This document shows, in pieces, positions 8,703-17,579 of a stretch of DNA of 64,000 nt. The translations under genes and the position numbers were made by a program. The notes beneath the pieces are model-generated. The model worked only from the letters and a program-made list of their open reading frames with translations. It was not told the DNA's origin and did no database searches. Source of the DNA: Rohdeia mirabilis (lineage in GTDB: Bacteria > Planctomycetota > UBA1135 > GCA-002686595). The first letter of the stretch is position 1; each line of letters starts with the position of its first letter. The DNA lies in the NCBI GenBank assembly GCA_007750655.1, contig CP036290.1, forward strand, positions 4,092,001-4,156,000. The letters run 5' to 3'.

Positions 8703-10326
8703 TCCTGCGAACCCGCGACGCACTCGCCCCGGACCGCGACGAGTCCGCCCGGCGTGCGGTCGTCCAGCCCGCCCGAATGCGTCGATCGCGAGCGGCCCGA
8801 CCCCACGTGCACCGACTCAAGGCGCATCCAGTTGGATGCACCACGATGCCGGGCGCCAATTCGACGTCGGGGTGGAAGTGGTCGTGCCCTTCGGCGTCCA
8901 GCAGAGGCTCGCTGCGGACCGTGGTCCTGTCGAACTCCCGAGCGTGGTCGAACTGGACCTCGCACAGCCCGAATGGACCCAGCACCTGCGACCCGCCCTC
9001 CACCTCGAACCGGAGACCGGCGAGCGGACCGGCTCGATCCGAACCGGCGCGCCCCCATCCGAACACCACGCCGCCGGCCCCCGCCACGAGGTGCACCGGC
9101 ACCGTCCCCGTGCCGAAGTCTCCGTACGCGCGGTCGAAGAGCTCGGCCACGTCGAAGAATGTGGGGCGCACGTCGGGGACGACGAGCATCGCGCGTGCGG
9201 CGACCAGTTCCTCGAAGTCCGCCGGCCGCCACCGGGCAATGGTGCCGTCGACTGGCAGAGTCGTGCGGTGCCAGAGGTTGCCAGCGCGCCGCCCATCGCC
9301 GCCCAGGCCGCCATAGGTGACGAGGTCCACGGTCTGCGGCAGGACGCCGAGTCCGATCAGTTCGAACGCGACGCCGGCCGCGCGCTCGACCAGGTCCACG
9401 GCCAACTCCAGCGCGAGTGTGGCTTCCACGTGCTCGGTCCCCACGACCACCTGTGAGTCGTCGGCGAGCCGGACGAACGGGCCCAGCGCGCCGCGGACGC
9501 GCACGTCGTAGGTCCCAGGGGGAACGTGGACGAAGTGCGCGGCCGCGAGCTCGAGCTCGTCGTCGGCGCGCTTCGCGAAGCGCGTGGACTCGAGCGGGGC
9601 CCAGGCCACGGCGCTGGCCTCACCATCTTCACCGGCCCCGCCGGCCGCCACGAGTTCGACCCATCCGGCCGGTTCCGAGTCGGCGACCGCCGACTCCGCC
9701 CGGTCGAGACGTTCCTCGACCCACTCGAGCACGGTCTCGTCGAAACGCAGAACGAGCGCCAGCGACGCTCCCAGCTCCTCCGCGAGGTCGATGTCGACCC
9801 GCGTGCGGCCGGGGGCGAGGGCGACGTCGCGAACGACGCGCGCGGCGCCGGGCAGCTCGATCTCGAGGTGCGCCACGTCGGCATCGGAGTCGATCAGCTC
9901 CACGTCCCACGTCCAACCGCGACTCCCGCGCTCGCCGACGAGGCGACCCCAGCCGCCTGTGGGGCCCGGCTCGACGCGTAGCCACGCCGGAGCCGGCCGC
10001 TCCTCCCCCCGGTACCACGCGAGCAACTCCTGCGGGACGCGCACCTCGATCTCGAGCCGGGACGGACGCGCGGGCGCCGCGACCTGGGAGGCGTCCGCCG
10101 ATGTGCTCACGGGCGCCGCTACTTCGACGGGATCGCGCTCGGTCTCCACCGACGGCAGCTCGCGTCGCACCTCGTCCTGCGCCAACTCCGGCGCTGGTGC
10201 GTCGACCCAGATGTGTCCGGGTCCGCCGAGGTCGCCGCTCCACTCGAACACGCCCTAACCGATGAGGCTCGAGAGGGCGATGAGTGCCAGAACGGCGAGG
10301 GCGGTGAGACGGGTGCGTTCACGCAT
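8620..10326 (-). pseudogene. Paralogue of the 12143-10356 protein, interrupted by an in-frame TAG
   Basis: The ATG at 10326 opens 23 codons that look like a signal peptide or membrane anchor (MRERTRLTALAVLALIALSS). A TAG follows at 10257-10255, and the same frame then continues without a stop to 8620. The continuation is homologous to the upstream gene: both have a mid-protein all-beta stretch and share a C-terminal block (VRPTFFDVAELFD here, MQPIFHDLDALLE there; GPFGLCEV here, GPMGFVEF there). Near 8817 the sequence runs past the point where the paralogue ends, and a TGA sits one base out of frame there, so the 3' end may also be frameshifted. The readings are nonsense mutation, sequencing error, or a shorter protein starting at GTG 10251. 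No function recognised. Confidence 0.6.
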
Positions 10327-10355
10327 GCGAGCGATGGGGTCGGGGGATCCGGCCT

Positions 10356-12143
10356 CTAGTCTTGCACGAACAGCTCGACCACGCCCGGGGCGGCGTCGCG
10401 GAGCTCCATCAACAGGTTCGAATGCATGGCGCGGGCAAGGCGCTCGGCGTTGGAGTCGGGGCGCCCGAGCACGAGGGACGCGGCATCGAAGGCGCGCACG
10501 TCCGCGTCCGCGAACTCGACGAATCCCATGGGTCCGGTGCGGCGCAGATCGAACGGCATGGCGTCGGTCGAACCGTCGGCGACGAGTTGGCGCGTCCCCG
10601 CGTCCGTCCCCCAGGCCACGTCGAACCCGAACGCCGGTGCCCAGTGCGCCTCGGGGAAGCGGTGGTTCTGGTAGGCGCCGACGAGCACGCCGCCGGAACC
10701 GGGCTCGAACTCGAGCAGGACCTGCTGCGTCTCGAGCAGCGCGTCGAGGTCGTGGAAGATCGGCTGCATCCCGGGCGACACGAAGGCGACGCGAGCACCG
10801 CGCGGCGTCGTGCGCGGATCGAGCGTCAACCAGCCCGACGGCAGCAGCTCGGAGACGAGCGGCAGCGGCACCTCGATCCCGCGCCACATGGTCGGACCGT
10901 TCGAAACGTCGAGCGCGCCCAGGTCCTCGGGCACCGCACCGTAGAGCAACGCCGTCACGGCGGTCGGCGAAGCATCGTCCGTCGAAGCGCTCGCATTCGC
11001 TGCTGCTCCTGTGGCGGTCTTCTCGGGCCAGCGCACCTTCACCTCGACCGTCGCCGACTCGGTCGCATCTTCGACGTCGCGCACCAGGGCCGTCGCGCCA
11101 CCGATCTCTTGTTCGACGGTCGCCTCGTGCGTGAGCGGCAGGCCACCGAGCAGTCGCGGCCGCACGCCGCCGAGCGGTGCACCGACGACGTGCGTGCGCG
11201 ACTCGAGCGGACCCTGTTGAGGAACGACGCCGGTCCAGGCGTCGAACCACGCGTCCAGCGGAACCAGCACCGTGTCGTCGGGCGTCGCGCCGTCGAACAC
11301 GACCCAGGGCACGCTCGGCCCGAAGGTCGTCGGCGCGTGGGGATCGTTGCCGATCCAGCTCGGAAGGTTCGCGGGCTGCGCCTCTGCGACAGGCAGTCCG
11401 TTCGGGTGAACGCTCTCGTCGCTGCTCCCTCCACTGGCGTCTTCGGGATCGTCCTCCGCCCCCCAGGGAAACTCGGCCGCGACGACCACCGTGCTCGCAT
11501 CGAAGTCCGCGAGCTCGTAGCGCACCTCGTTCCGTCCGACCTCGAGTCGCGCACCGCCCGCGATCGGCGCGTGGATGCCCGTGCGTACGGTCCAGCGGTG
11601 GCGGCCGGTCCGAAGGCCTGCGACGACGAACTTCCAGCGGTCGCCCTCGATGTCACCGAGCACGCGCCGCACGTCCGGCTCGGCTCCACCGCGTTCGAGA
11701 TCGAGCCAGGCCGGCAACCGCGGCGAGCCGATCTGCGCCGGAGCCCGCACCTCGAGATCGAGCACCACCGCGTCGCCGACGGGCACGTGTTCGACCGGCG
11801 TGTCGACGAACGCGGACGGCGCGGGCACGTCGAGCACCGGCACGACCGGACGCGCTTCGACGGCAGCTTCCGACTCGAGCACAGCGCGCTCCGAGATCGG
11901 CGCCTCGGCGGCCACGTGTCGATCGTCTGCGGTTCCCTCGACCGCGGCCGGTCCGTCCGCCAACTCGACGTCCGTCCGCGGGCCCGCAGGCGCCTCGGGC
12001 GAGACTTCCGCGTCGGTCCGGCCGAGGGGCTCGTCGTCGCCGCCGATCTCGCTCCACAGCACCCACGCGACGGCGACCAGCAGGATCCCGACGGCGGCGA
12101 GGACCCACGCGCGACGGGGATCGTTGGAGGTGGACTTCGGCAT
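10356..12143 (-). CDS. Single-TM anchored protein with extracytoplasmic beta domains, unknown function
   Basis: A 595-residue protein starting at ATG 12143. Upstream in-frame sequence is antisense to the aldolase gene and has no start context. Residues 12-31 form one transmembrane helix (AWVLAAVGILLVAVAWVLWS). An acidic, Ala/Pro-rich low-complexity linker runs to about residue 130. The remainder looks all-beta, with repeated patterns such as LPAWLDLERGG and VLVGAYQ, resembling carboxypeptidase-regulatory-like or adhesion-type sandwiches, though no known family is recognised with confidence. It is followed 30 bp later by its degraded paralogue. The pair probably arose by tandem duplication and would face the periplasm or surface. 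Confidence 0.65.
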   Translation of the reverse strand: MPKSTSNDPRRAWVLAAVGILLVAVAWVLWSEIGGDDEPLGRTDAEVSPEAPAGPRTDVELADGPAAVEGTADDRHVAAEAPISERAVLESEAAVEARPVVPVLDVPAPSAFVDTPVEHVPVGDAVVLDLEVRAPAQIGSPRLPAWLDLERGGAEPDVRRVLGDIEGDRWKFVVAGLRTGRHRWTVRTGIHAPIAGGARLEVGRNEVRYELADFDASTVVVAAEFPWGAEDDPEDASGGSSDESVHPNGLPVAEAQPANLPSWIGNDPHAPTTFGPSVPWVVFDGATPDDTVLVPLDAWFDAWTGVVPQQGPLESRTHVVGAPLGGVRPRLLGGLPLTHEATVEQEIGGATALVRDVEDATESATVEVKVRWPEKTATGAAANASASTDDASPTAVTALLYGAVPEDLGALDVSNGPTMWRGIEVPLPLVSELLPSGWLTLDPRTTPRGARVAFVSPGMQPIFHDLDALLETQQVLLEFEPGSGGVLVGAYQNHRFPEAHWAPAFGFDVAWGTDAGTRQLVADGSTDAMPFDLRRTGPMGFVEFADADVRAFDAASLVLGRPDSNAERLARAMHSNLLMELRDAAPGVVELFVQD

Positions 12144-12473
12144 GTGGCGCGCTGGACGTGGACGGTCGGGCGGTGGAGCGTCGCGGGGATTCGGACGCCG
12201 AGACTGGATCGGCGGACGGGCCTTTCGCTCCATCCTCCACTCACGGCACGGGCGGACTCGACGCGGAGGCGCACCCGATCTTCCCGTGGGTCCTGCATCG
12301 AGCGGCAGCGAGCGCCGCGCGGGTAGGATCTCGGCCCGACGATCGCGAGCCACAGGCGCCGCGATCGTCCCCAGAGCCGATTCCGAGCCGCCGTCGGCCC
12401 ACGGGCCCGGCTCGTGCCGCAGCGCGCGGCCGCCGCCCACTCTCCCCGACCGACCGCTACGCCCCCCCTTTCG
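12144..12473. other. Divergent intergenic region, about 330 bp
   Basis: This stretch separates the outward-facing starts of the TM-anchored protein (minus) and the aldolase/dehydrogenase (plus), so promoters for both must lie here. No convincing -35/-10 pair, operator palindrome or repeat is visible. The last bases before the plus-strand ATG are pyrimidine-rich (CCCCCCCTTTCG) with no Shine-Dalgarno sequence. An in-frame extension of the plus-strand gene to an ATG at 12414 exists but has no coding character of the family. Confidence 0.4.
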
Positions 12474-14588
12474 ATGAAGAGCCGCTGGAACGACGCCGAG
12501 GCCGCCGAGTACGTCACGCGCTACGCCGCCCAGGGCGAGAACGAGGACGTGGCGCTGCGCACCTACACCTCGCGCATCGTCGGCGCGGACCCGGCGCTCG
12601 TCCTGCACGGCGGCGGCAACACGTCGGTCAAGACCCGCGCGCGGAACGTGCTGGGCGAAGAGATCGACGTGCTCTGCGTGAAAGGTTCCGGCTGGGACCT
12701 CGCGACCATCGAACCGGCCGGACTGCCCGCCGTCGACATGCAGCCGCTGCTGGCGCTGCGCCGCCTGGCCGAGCTCTCCGACGAGGAGATGGTCGACCAA
12801 CTGCGCTCCAAGCTCTTGAACGCGAAAGCGCCGACGCCGTCGGTCGAGACGCTGTTGCACGCGTTCCTGCCGACCAAGTTCGTGGACCACACCCACGCCG
12901 ACGCGATCTGCGTGCTGACGAACCAGCCGAACGGCGCGGAGCTCGTGCGCGAGGCCCTCGGTCCGAAGGTCCTGGTCCTGCCCTGGATCATGCCCGGCTT
13001 CCCGCTGGCCGTCGCGGTGGCCGACGCCTTCGACGCGAACCCCGACTGCGAAGGCATCTGCCTGCTCAAGCACGGACACTTCACCTTCGGCGACGACGCG
13101 CGCACGAGCTACGAACGCATGATCGCGCAGGTCGACGCGGCCGAGCGCTTCGCCGCGGAACGCACCGCGACGCGGACCCTCGTGACCGTGCCCGCGGCGC
13201 CGATCGATCGCACGGGCGTGACGAGCCTCGCCGCTGTCGCGGCCCCGATCCTGCGCGGCGCACTCGCGACGGAGGTCGACACCGTCTGGGGTCCGCAGCA
13301 GCGCCGCCGCGTCGTCGACTGGCGCGGCGACGACGACCTGGTCGCTTTCTCGACCTCCGACCGCGCGCGCGCGCTCGTGGAGCTGGGCCCGCTGACGCCC
13401 GACCACGTGATCCGCACGAAGGGTCGCTACCTGTACCTGTCGCGCGAGGAGGCCACGGACGGCGTGAAGTGTCGCGCGGCCGTCGAACGCTACGTGCAGT
13501 GGTACCGCCGGTACTTCGAGGACGCGCGGGACCGCATGGCGTTCGAACCGACGATGCTCGATCCGAAACCGGTCGTCGCGGTGATCGAGGGCGCGGGCCT
13601 GTTCGCGACGGGTGCCAACGCGAAGGCCGCGGGCATCGCCGCCGACATCGCCCAGCACACGCTGCGCGGCAAGGCGATCGGCGAGGCGCTCGGACGCTAC
13701 GAGGACCTCTCCGAGGGCGAACTGTTCGAGATGGAGTACTGGTCGCTCGAGCAGGCCAAGCTCGGCAAGGCCAGCCACCCGCTGTTCGCCGGCCAGGTCG
13801 CTCTGGTCACGGGCGCCGCCGGTGCGATCGGCTGCGGCATCGCCGAGGCGCTGCTGGCGAACGGCGCGGCCGTGGTCGTCACCGACCTCGACGCCGCACG
13901 GCTCGAGACCGTCCGCGCGCGCCTCGCGGGCCGCTTCGCCGCGCGCGACGTGCTGGCCGTCACCGCCGACGTCACCTCGGCCACGGACGTGGCGCGCCTG
14001 TTCGCGGACGCGGCGCGCCACTTCGGTGGACTCGACATCGTGGTGCCGAACGCCGGCATCGCGCACGTGTCGACGCTCGAGGACATGGACCCCGAGCGCT
14101 TCGACAGGGTGCTCGACGTCAACGTCAACGGCACGTTGCTCGTGCTGCGCGAGGCGGCGCGTCTGTTCCGCGCCCAGGGCACCGGCGGCGCGGTCGTCGT
14201 CCAGGCCAGCAAGAACGTCTTCGCGCCGGGTGCGTCGTTCGGCGCGTACTCGGCCTCGAAGGCCGCCGCGGCGCAACTGGGCAAGATCGCCGCGCTCGAG
14301 TTCGCCGAGCTGGGCGTGCGCGTCAACTCGGTCAACGCCGATGCGGTCTTCGGCGACGACGAGGTGCCGAGCGGCCTGTGGGACATGGTCGGGCCGGAGC
14401 GCATGAAGTCGCGCGGCCTCGACCCCGAGGGCCTGCGCAACTACTACCGCGAGCGCAGCCTCCTCAAGACCGAAGTGCGCCCCCGGCACGTGGGCGAGGC
14501 CGTCGTCTTCCTGGCCTCGGGCCTCACGCCGACGACCGGCGCGGTCCTGCCGGTGGACGGCGGCATCCCCGAGGCTTTCCCGCGGTGA
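12474..14588 (+). CDS. Bifunctional class II aldolase / short-chain dehydrogenase (RhaD-RhaE/YuxG-like)
   Basis: A 704-residue cytoplasmic fusion. The N-terminal half is a class II aldolase/adducin domain with HGGGNTSVKTR near residues 43-53, the metal-binding HxH in VDHTHAD near 138-145 and a further His in LLKHGHFTFGDD near 198-209. The C-terminal half is a short-chain dehydrogenase with the cofactor loop TGAAGAIGCGIAE near 446 and the catalytic YSASK near 590. This architecture is known from YuxG and RhaD/RhaE, which cleave L-rhamnulose-1-phosphate and oxidise the lactaldehyde released. The ATG at 12474 matches the family start. No rhamnose kinase, isomerase or transporter is next to it, so the exact sugar phosphate is inferred. 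A GC-rich gap follows before the sulfatases. Confidence 0.87.
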   Translation: MKSRWNDAEAAEYVTRYAAQGENEDVALRTYTSRIVGADPALVLHGGGNTSVKTRARNVLGEEIDVLCVKGSGWDLATIEPAGLPAVDMQPLLALRRLAELSDEEMVDQLRSKLLNAKAPTPSVETLLHAFLPTKFVDHTHADAICVLTNQPNGAELVREALGPKVLVLPWIMPGFPLAVAVADAFDANPDCEGICLLKHGHFTFGDDARTSYERMIAQVDAAERFAAERTATRTLVTVPAAPIDRTGVTSLAAVAAPILRGALATEVDTVWGPQQRRRVVDWRGDDDLVAFSTSDRARALVELGPLTPDHVIRTKGRYLYLSREEATDGVKCRAAVERYVQWYRRYFEDARDRMAFEPTMLDPKPVVAVIEGAGLFATGANAKAAGIAADIAQHTLRGKAIGEALGRYEDLSEGELFEMEYWSLEQAKLGKASHPLFAGQVALVTGAAGAIGCGIAEALLANGAAVVVTDLDAARLETVRARLAGRFAARDVLAVTADVTSATDVARLFADAARHFGGLDIVVPNAGIAHVSTLEDMDPERFDRVLDVNVNGTLLVLREAARLFRAQGTGGAVVVQASKNVFAPGASFGAYSASKAAAAQLGKIAALEFAELGVRVNSVNADAVFGDDEVPSGLWDMVGPERMKSRGLDPEGLRNYYRERSLLKTEVRPRHVGEAVVFLASGLTPTTGAVLPVDGGIPEAFPR

Positions 14589-14745
14589 TCCCGGGACGGG
14601 TCCTGCCGGTCGACCACCCACGATCACCCCGGGCGCGGTAGCTTCTCGGCACCCCCGAACGGCGCACCGGGCCCCCGCCCCACGGACGACGCGTCGTTCT
14701 CTTCCAGGCCCTCGCTCGCAGAGGGCGCCCCTTCGGGAGCTCGGC

Positions 14746-16074
14746 TTGCCCTCCATCCTTCGCCTCGTCGCGCTCGTGCTCGCACTGGTGTGCGGAGCCG
14801 TGCCGACCACTACTCCGGTCCGCCCGACCGCCGGCCCGCCCGCTTCGGTGTGGGCGGTTCCACAGACGTCGCCCGCCGCGGCGCCGAACGTCGTCGTCGT
14901 CGTCATCGACGACATGGGTTGGGAGGACCTCTTCCACGCGCCGACGCCGAACATGCTGGCGCTGGCGCAGTTGGGTCGCCTGTACCCGAACTTCTACGTG
15001 CACCCCGTCTGCAGTCCGTCGCGTATCGGGCTCAACTTCGGGATCCACGGGGTGCGCGACGGCGTCGTGGGTGCTCTGGACGTCTCGACGGGTGGACTGA
15101 CGGGCGCGTCCATCGACCGTCCGTCGCTGGCGAAGGTGCTGAAGGCGAACGGCTACGCCACGGCCTGCTTCGGGAAGTGGCACGTCAACGCGAGCGAGGA
15201 CGGCAACGGCCTCGAGTTCGCGCGCATCAACGGCTTCGAGCACTGGCGTTCGGGAAGTGCCGGGAACCTCGGGAAGGAGGGCTCGGCGTCGCAGATCCAC
15301 TGGCGCCCGATCGACGACGGAACGAAGACCCTGGTGCAGTCCTACTCGGGCGATCGGATCACCACGGCCTTCGAGGACTGGTGGGCCCTGCCGGAGGCGC
15401 GACCGCGCTTCGCGCTCGTCAGCTACCTGACGCCCCACGAGCCCTGGACGGCGCCGCCGCAGCAGTTCCTGCCCGCGAACTACGTCGCCGGTGCGAACAA
15501 GCGCGCACGCTACGAGGCCTCGATCGCGGCCCTCGACGGCTTCCTGGCTCGCGTCATGGCGTCGATCGACCTCGCGGACACGTACGTGATGGTGCTGCCC
15601 GACAACGGAACGCCGCACCTGATCCCGCCGCCGAGCCACTGGTACAAGGGCTACAAGCTGAGCGTCTGGCAGGGCGGCGTGAACGTGCCCTTCGTCGTCG
15701 CGGGACCCGGCGTCGTCCCGGGCATCAGCGAACGGCTGGCCCACGTGGTGGACGTGCCCGAGACGATCCTCGAACTGTGCGGTGCGACGACGCCGCCCGG
15801 ATTCGAGGACGGCGAGAGCTTCGCCACGAGCCTGTTCGGCCCCATGGCGCCGCGCGCGCCGGTGATGGTGCAGTACAAGAAGTACGACGACGTGACCGGC
15901 GCCCTCGTCGTCGACGACTGGGCCGTGGTCGACGCGAACAGCTTCAAGCTGGTCTCCGAGGGCGGCGTGAAGGAGCTCTACCACCTCCTCACGGATCCGC
16001 TGGAGACGACGCCGCTGTCCGCGCCCGGAATCGTCCAGACGTTGACCGCGGTGAAGGAGGCGATCGATCCGTGA
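14746..16074 (+). CDS. Exported sulfatase (arylsulfatase family, Cys-type)
   Basis: A 442-residue sulfatase with an N-terminal signal peptide (LRLVALVLALVCGAV). It carries the formylglycine motif C-S-P-S-R with Cys89 at 15010-15012, the metal ligands DD in VVIDDMGW, KWH in CFGKWHVN, His in YLTPHEPW and DN in LPDNGTP: a complete active site that would hydrolyse sulfate esters once Cys89 is converted to formylglycine. The start is TTG at 14746, supported by GGGAG at 14735-14739 six bases upstream, one of the few clear Shine-Dalgarno sites in the window. The stop overlaps the ATG of a second sulfatase-like gene by one base (TGATG). Planctomycetes use such enzymes on sulfated algal polysaccharides; the substrate here is unknown. 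Confidence 0.92.
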   Translation: MPSILRLVALVLALVCGAVPTTTPVRPTAGPPASVWAVPQTSPAAAPNVVVVVIDDMGWEDLFHAPTPNMLALAQLGRLYPNFYVHPVCSPSRIGLNFGIHGVRDGVVGALDVSTGGLTGASIDRPSLAKVLKANGYATACFGKWHVNASEDGNGLEFARINGFEHWRSGSAGNLGKEGSASQIHWRPIDDGTKTLVQSYSGDRITTAFEDWWALPEARPRFALVSYLTPHEPWTAPPQQFLPANYVAGANKRARYEASIAALDGFLARVMASIDLADTYVMVLPDNGTPHLIPPPSHWYKGYKLSVWQGGVNVPFVVAGPGVVPGISERLAHVVDVPETILELCGATTPPGFEDGESFATSLFGPMAPRAPVMVQYKKYDDVTGALVVDDWAVVDANSFKLVSEGGVKELYHLLTDPLETTPLSAPGIVQTLTAVKEAIDP

Positions 16075-17441
16075 TGCACCCCGCACACTCGTCCACGCCC
16101 CGCACTCGCCGCCGCGCCGGCGGTTCGCCGCGCCAGCGTCCGCGCCTCGTGGGCTGGCCCGTAGCCGCCGTGCTCGTCGCGTTCGGCGCATCCACGCTCC
16201 TGAGCCGCCCGGCACCGTCGACGACGACCCCGCTGCCCCCGGACCTCGTGGTCGTCGTGGCCGACGACCTGGGGTGGGAGGACCTGCTCGCGGTCCACAC
16301 GCCGAACATCGACGCACTCGCCTCGGGCGCGCGTCTGTTCTCGCGCCACTACGTCGACCCAGCCGGCGCACCGACGCGTTTCGCCCTGCACTTCGGAGCC
16401 TACGGCGCCCGCGTCGGACTCGGCGACGAGCTCGGACCGAGCGATTCGAGCCCGGGCACGGCACGCATCTCCGTTTGCGAGGCCCTGCGCCTGTCCGACT
16501 ACGCGTCGTCGAGTTTCGGTCCCTGGGCCCTCACCTCGGACGCCGACGCGCTGCCGCTGGAAGGACCGCGATTGCACGGTTTCGAGCACGTCCTCGCCGG
16601 CAGCTCGATCGGGATCGACGCGGCGAACGGCGAGACGCAGACGAACTGGGAGCAGATCGACGACGGCCGGGCGACGCCGAGCACCCGCTACACGAGCGAC
16701 GTGATCGCCAACGCCTTCGAGTTCCGCTGGTCGCAGACCGCGAGCTCGACGCGCCCGCGCCTCGCGTTCGTCAACTTCACCACGCCCGCCGCGCCGTTCA
16801 CCGCTCCGCCGGCGAACCTCCTGCCTGGCGGCTACCCGACGCCCACGACGGATCGCGAACGACTCGAAGCCTCGGTCGTGGCACTGGACGCCGCGATCGG
16901 CCGCGTGCTCGCCGCCGTGGACCTCGCGCACACGGTCGTCGTCCTGACGAGCGACGGCGGAACCTCGTCCCTCGCACCGCCGCCGTCGGCCTGGTTCCAG
17001 GGCTACGGCGGAACGGCCTTCGAGGGCGGCGTGCGCGTGCCGCTGATCGTGGCGGGAGCGGGCGTGGTCCCGGGCTGGACCCACCGCCCGACGCACGCGG
17101 TCGACATCGCCGTCACGCTGCTCGCGCTCGGCGGACGCCCGTTGCCGCCCGTCGGCTTCGAGGACGGCGTCGCGTTCGCGGCCGAACTCACGGGCGGCAC
17201 GTCGGCCCGCCCACCCGTCGTCAGCCTGGCCTTCACGCCGAACGGTCCAGGTGCGCCGCTCGAACAGCGTTGGTGCGTGGCGGACGCGCTCGGGAACAAG
17301 CTCGTCTTCGACGGCGTCCAGGAGCGGCTGTTCGATCTGCAGTCGGATCCGTTCGAGTTCGCACCCACCATCGTCACCGGTCCGGGCGCGAACGCGATCG
17401 CGGACGGCCTGCGCGCGTTCAAGACTGGGCTCCTGCCTTGA
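16074..17441 (+). CDS. Sulfatase-fold protein lacking catalytic residues (pseudosulfatase)
   Basis: A 455-residue paralogue of the preceding sulfatase, starting at an ATG that overlaps its stop (an in-frame GTG lies one codon upstream). It has an N-terminal membrane anchor or signal (WPVAAVLVAFGASTLL). The fold is clearly conserved: VVVADDLGWEDLL, HTPNIDALASGARLF, FEGGVRVPLIVAGAGV. The catalytic set is lost. C-x-P-x-R is G-A-P-T-R with Gly98 at the formylglycine position, KWH is replaced in SFGPWALTS, TPHEP is TPAAP and DNG is DGG. It therefore cannot work as a formylglycine sulfatase. Coupled translation with the active enzyme suggests a partner, substrate-binding or regulatory role, which is inference; relaxed selection on a redundant copy is the alternative. 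Confidence 0.85.
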   Translation: MHPAHSSTPRTRRRAGGSPRQRPRLVGWPVAAVLVAFGASTLLSRPAPSTTTPLPPDLVVVVADDLGWEDLLAVHTPNIDALASGARLFSRHYVDPAGAPTRFALHFGAYGARVGLGDELGPSDSSPGTARISVCEALRLSDYASSSFGPWALTSDADALPLEGPRLHGFEHVLAGSSIGIDAANGETQTNWEQIDDGRATPSTRYTSDVIANAFEFRWSQTASSTRPRLAFVNFTTPAAPFTAPPANLLPGGYPTPTTDRERLEASVVALDAAIGRVLAAVDLAHTVVVLTSDGGTSSLAPPPSAWFQGYGGTAFEGGVRVPLIVAGAGVVPGWTHRPTHAVDIAVTLLALGGRPLPPVGFEDGVAFAAELTGGTSARPPVVSLAFTPNGPGAPLEQRWCVADALGNKLVFDGVQERLFDLQSDPFEFAPTIVTGPGANAIADGLRAFKTGLLP

Positions 17442-17579
17442 CCGCGGTCGACGGCCCGGCGGTGTGATCTCGATCGCACGGGCTCGAGCGCGTAGGGTGC
17501 CCTGCGCCGGACCGTACGTCGACGCCGGTGGAGCGCTCGACGGACCACATCTCCGGCGCCGCACGCCCCAGAACCGTCC

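Noticed and set aside
10255..10257. Pyrrolysine at the in-frame TAG
   Set aside because: Pyrrolysine use is essentially tied to methylamine methyltransferases; this codon follows a signal peptide in an unrelated protein, so mutation or error is simpler.
10356..14954. A 1500-codon minus-strand frame running through the aldolase gene
   Set aside because: Only the part below 12143 has protein-like sequence with a TM anchor; the rest is antisense to the aldolase/dehydrogenase.
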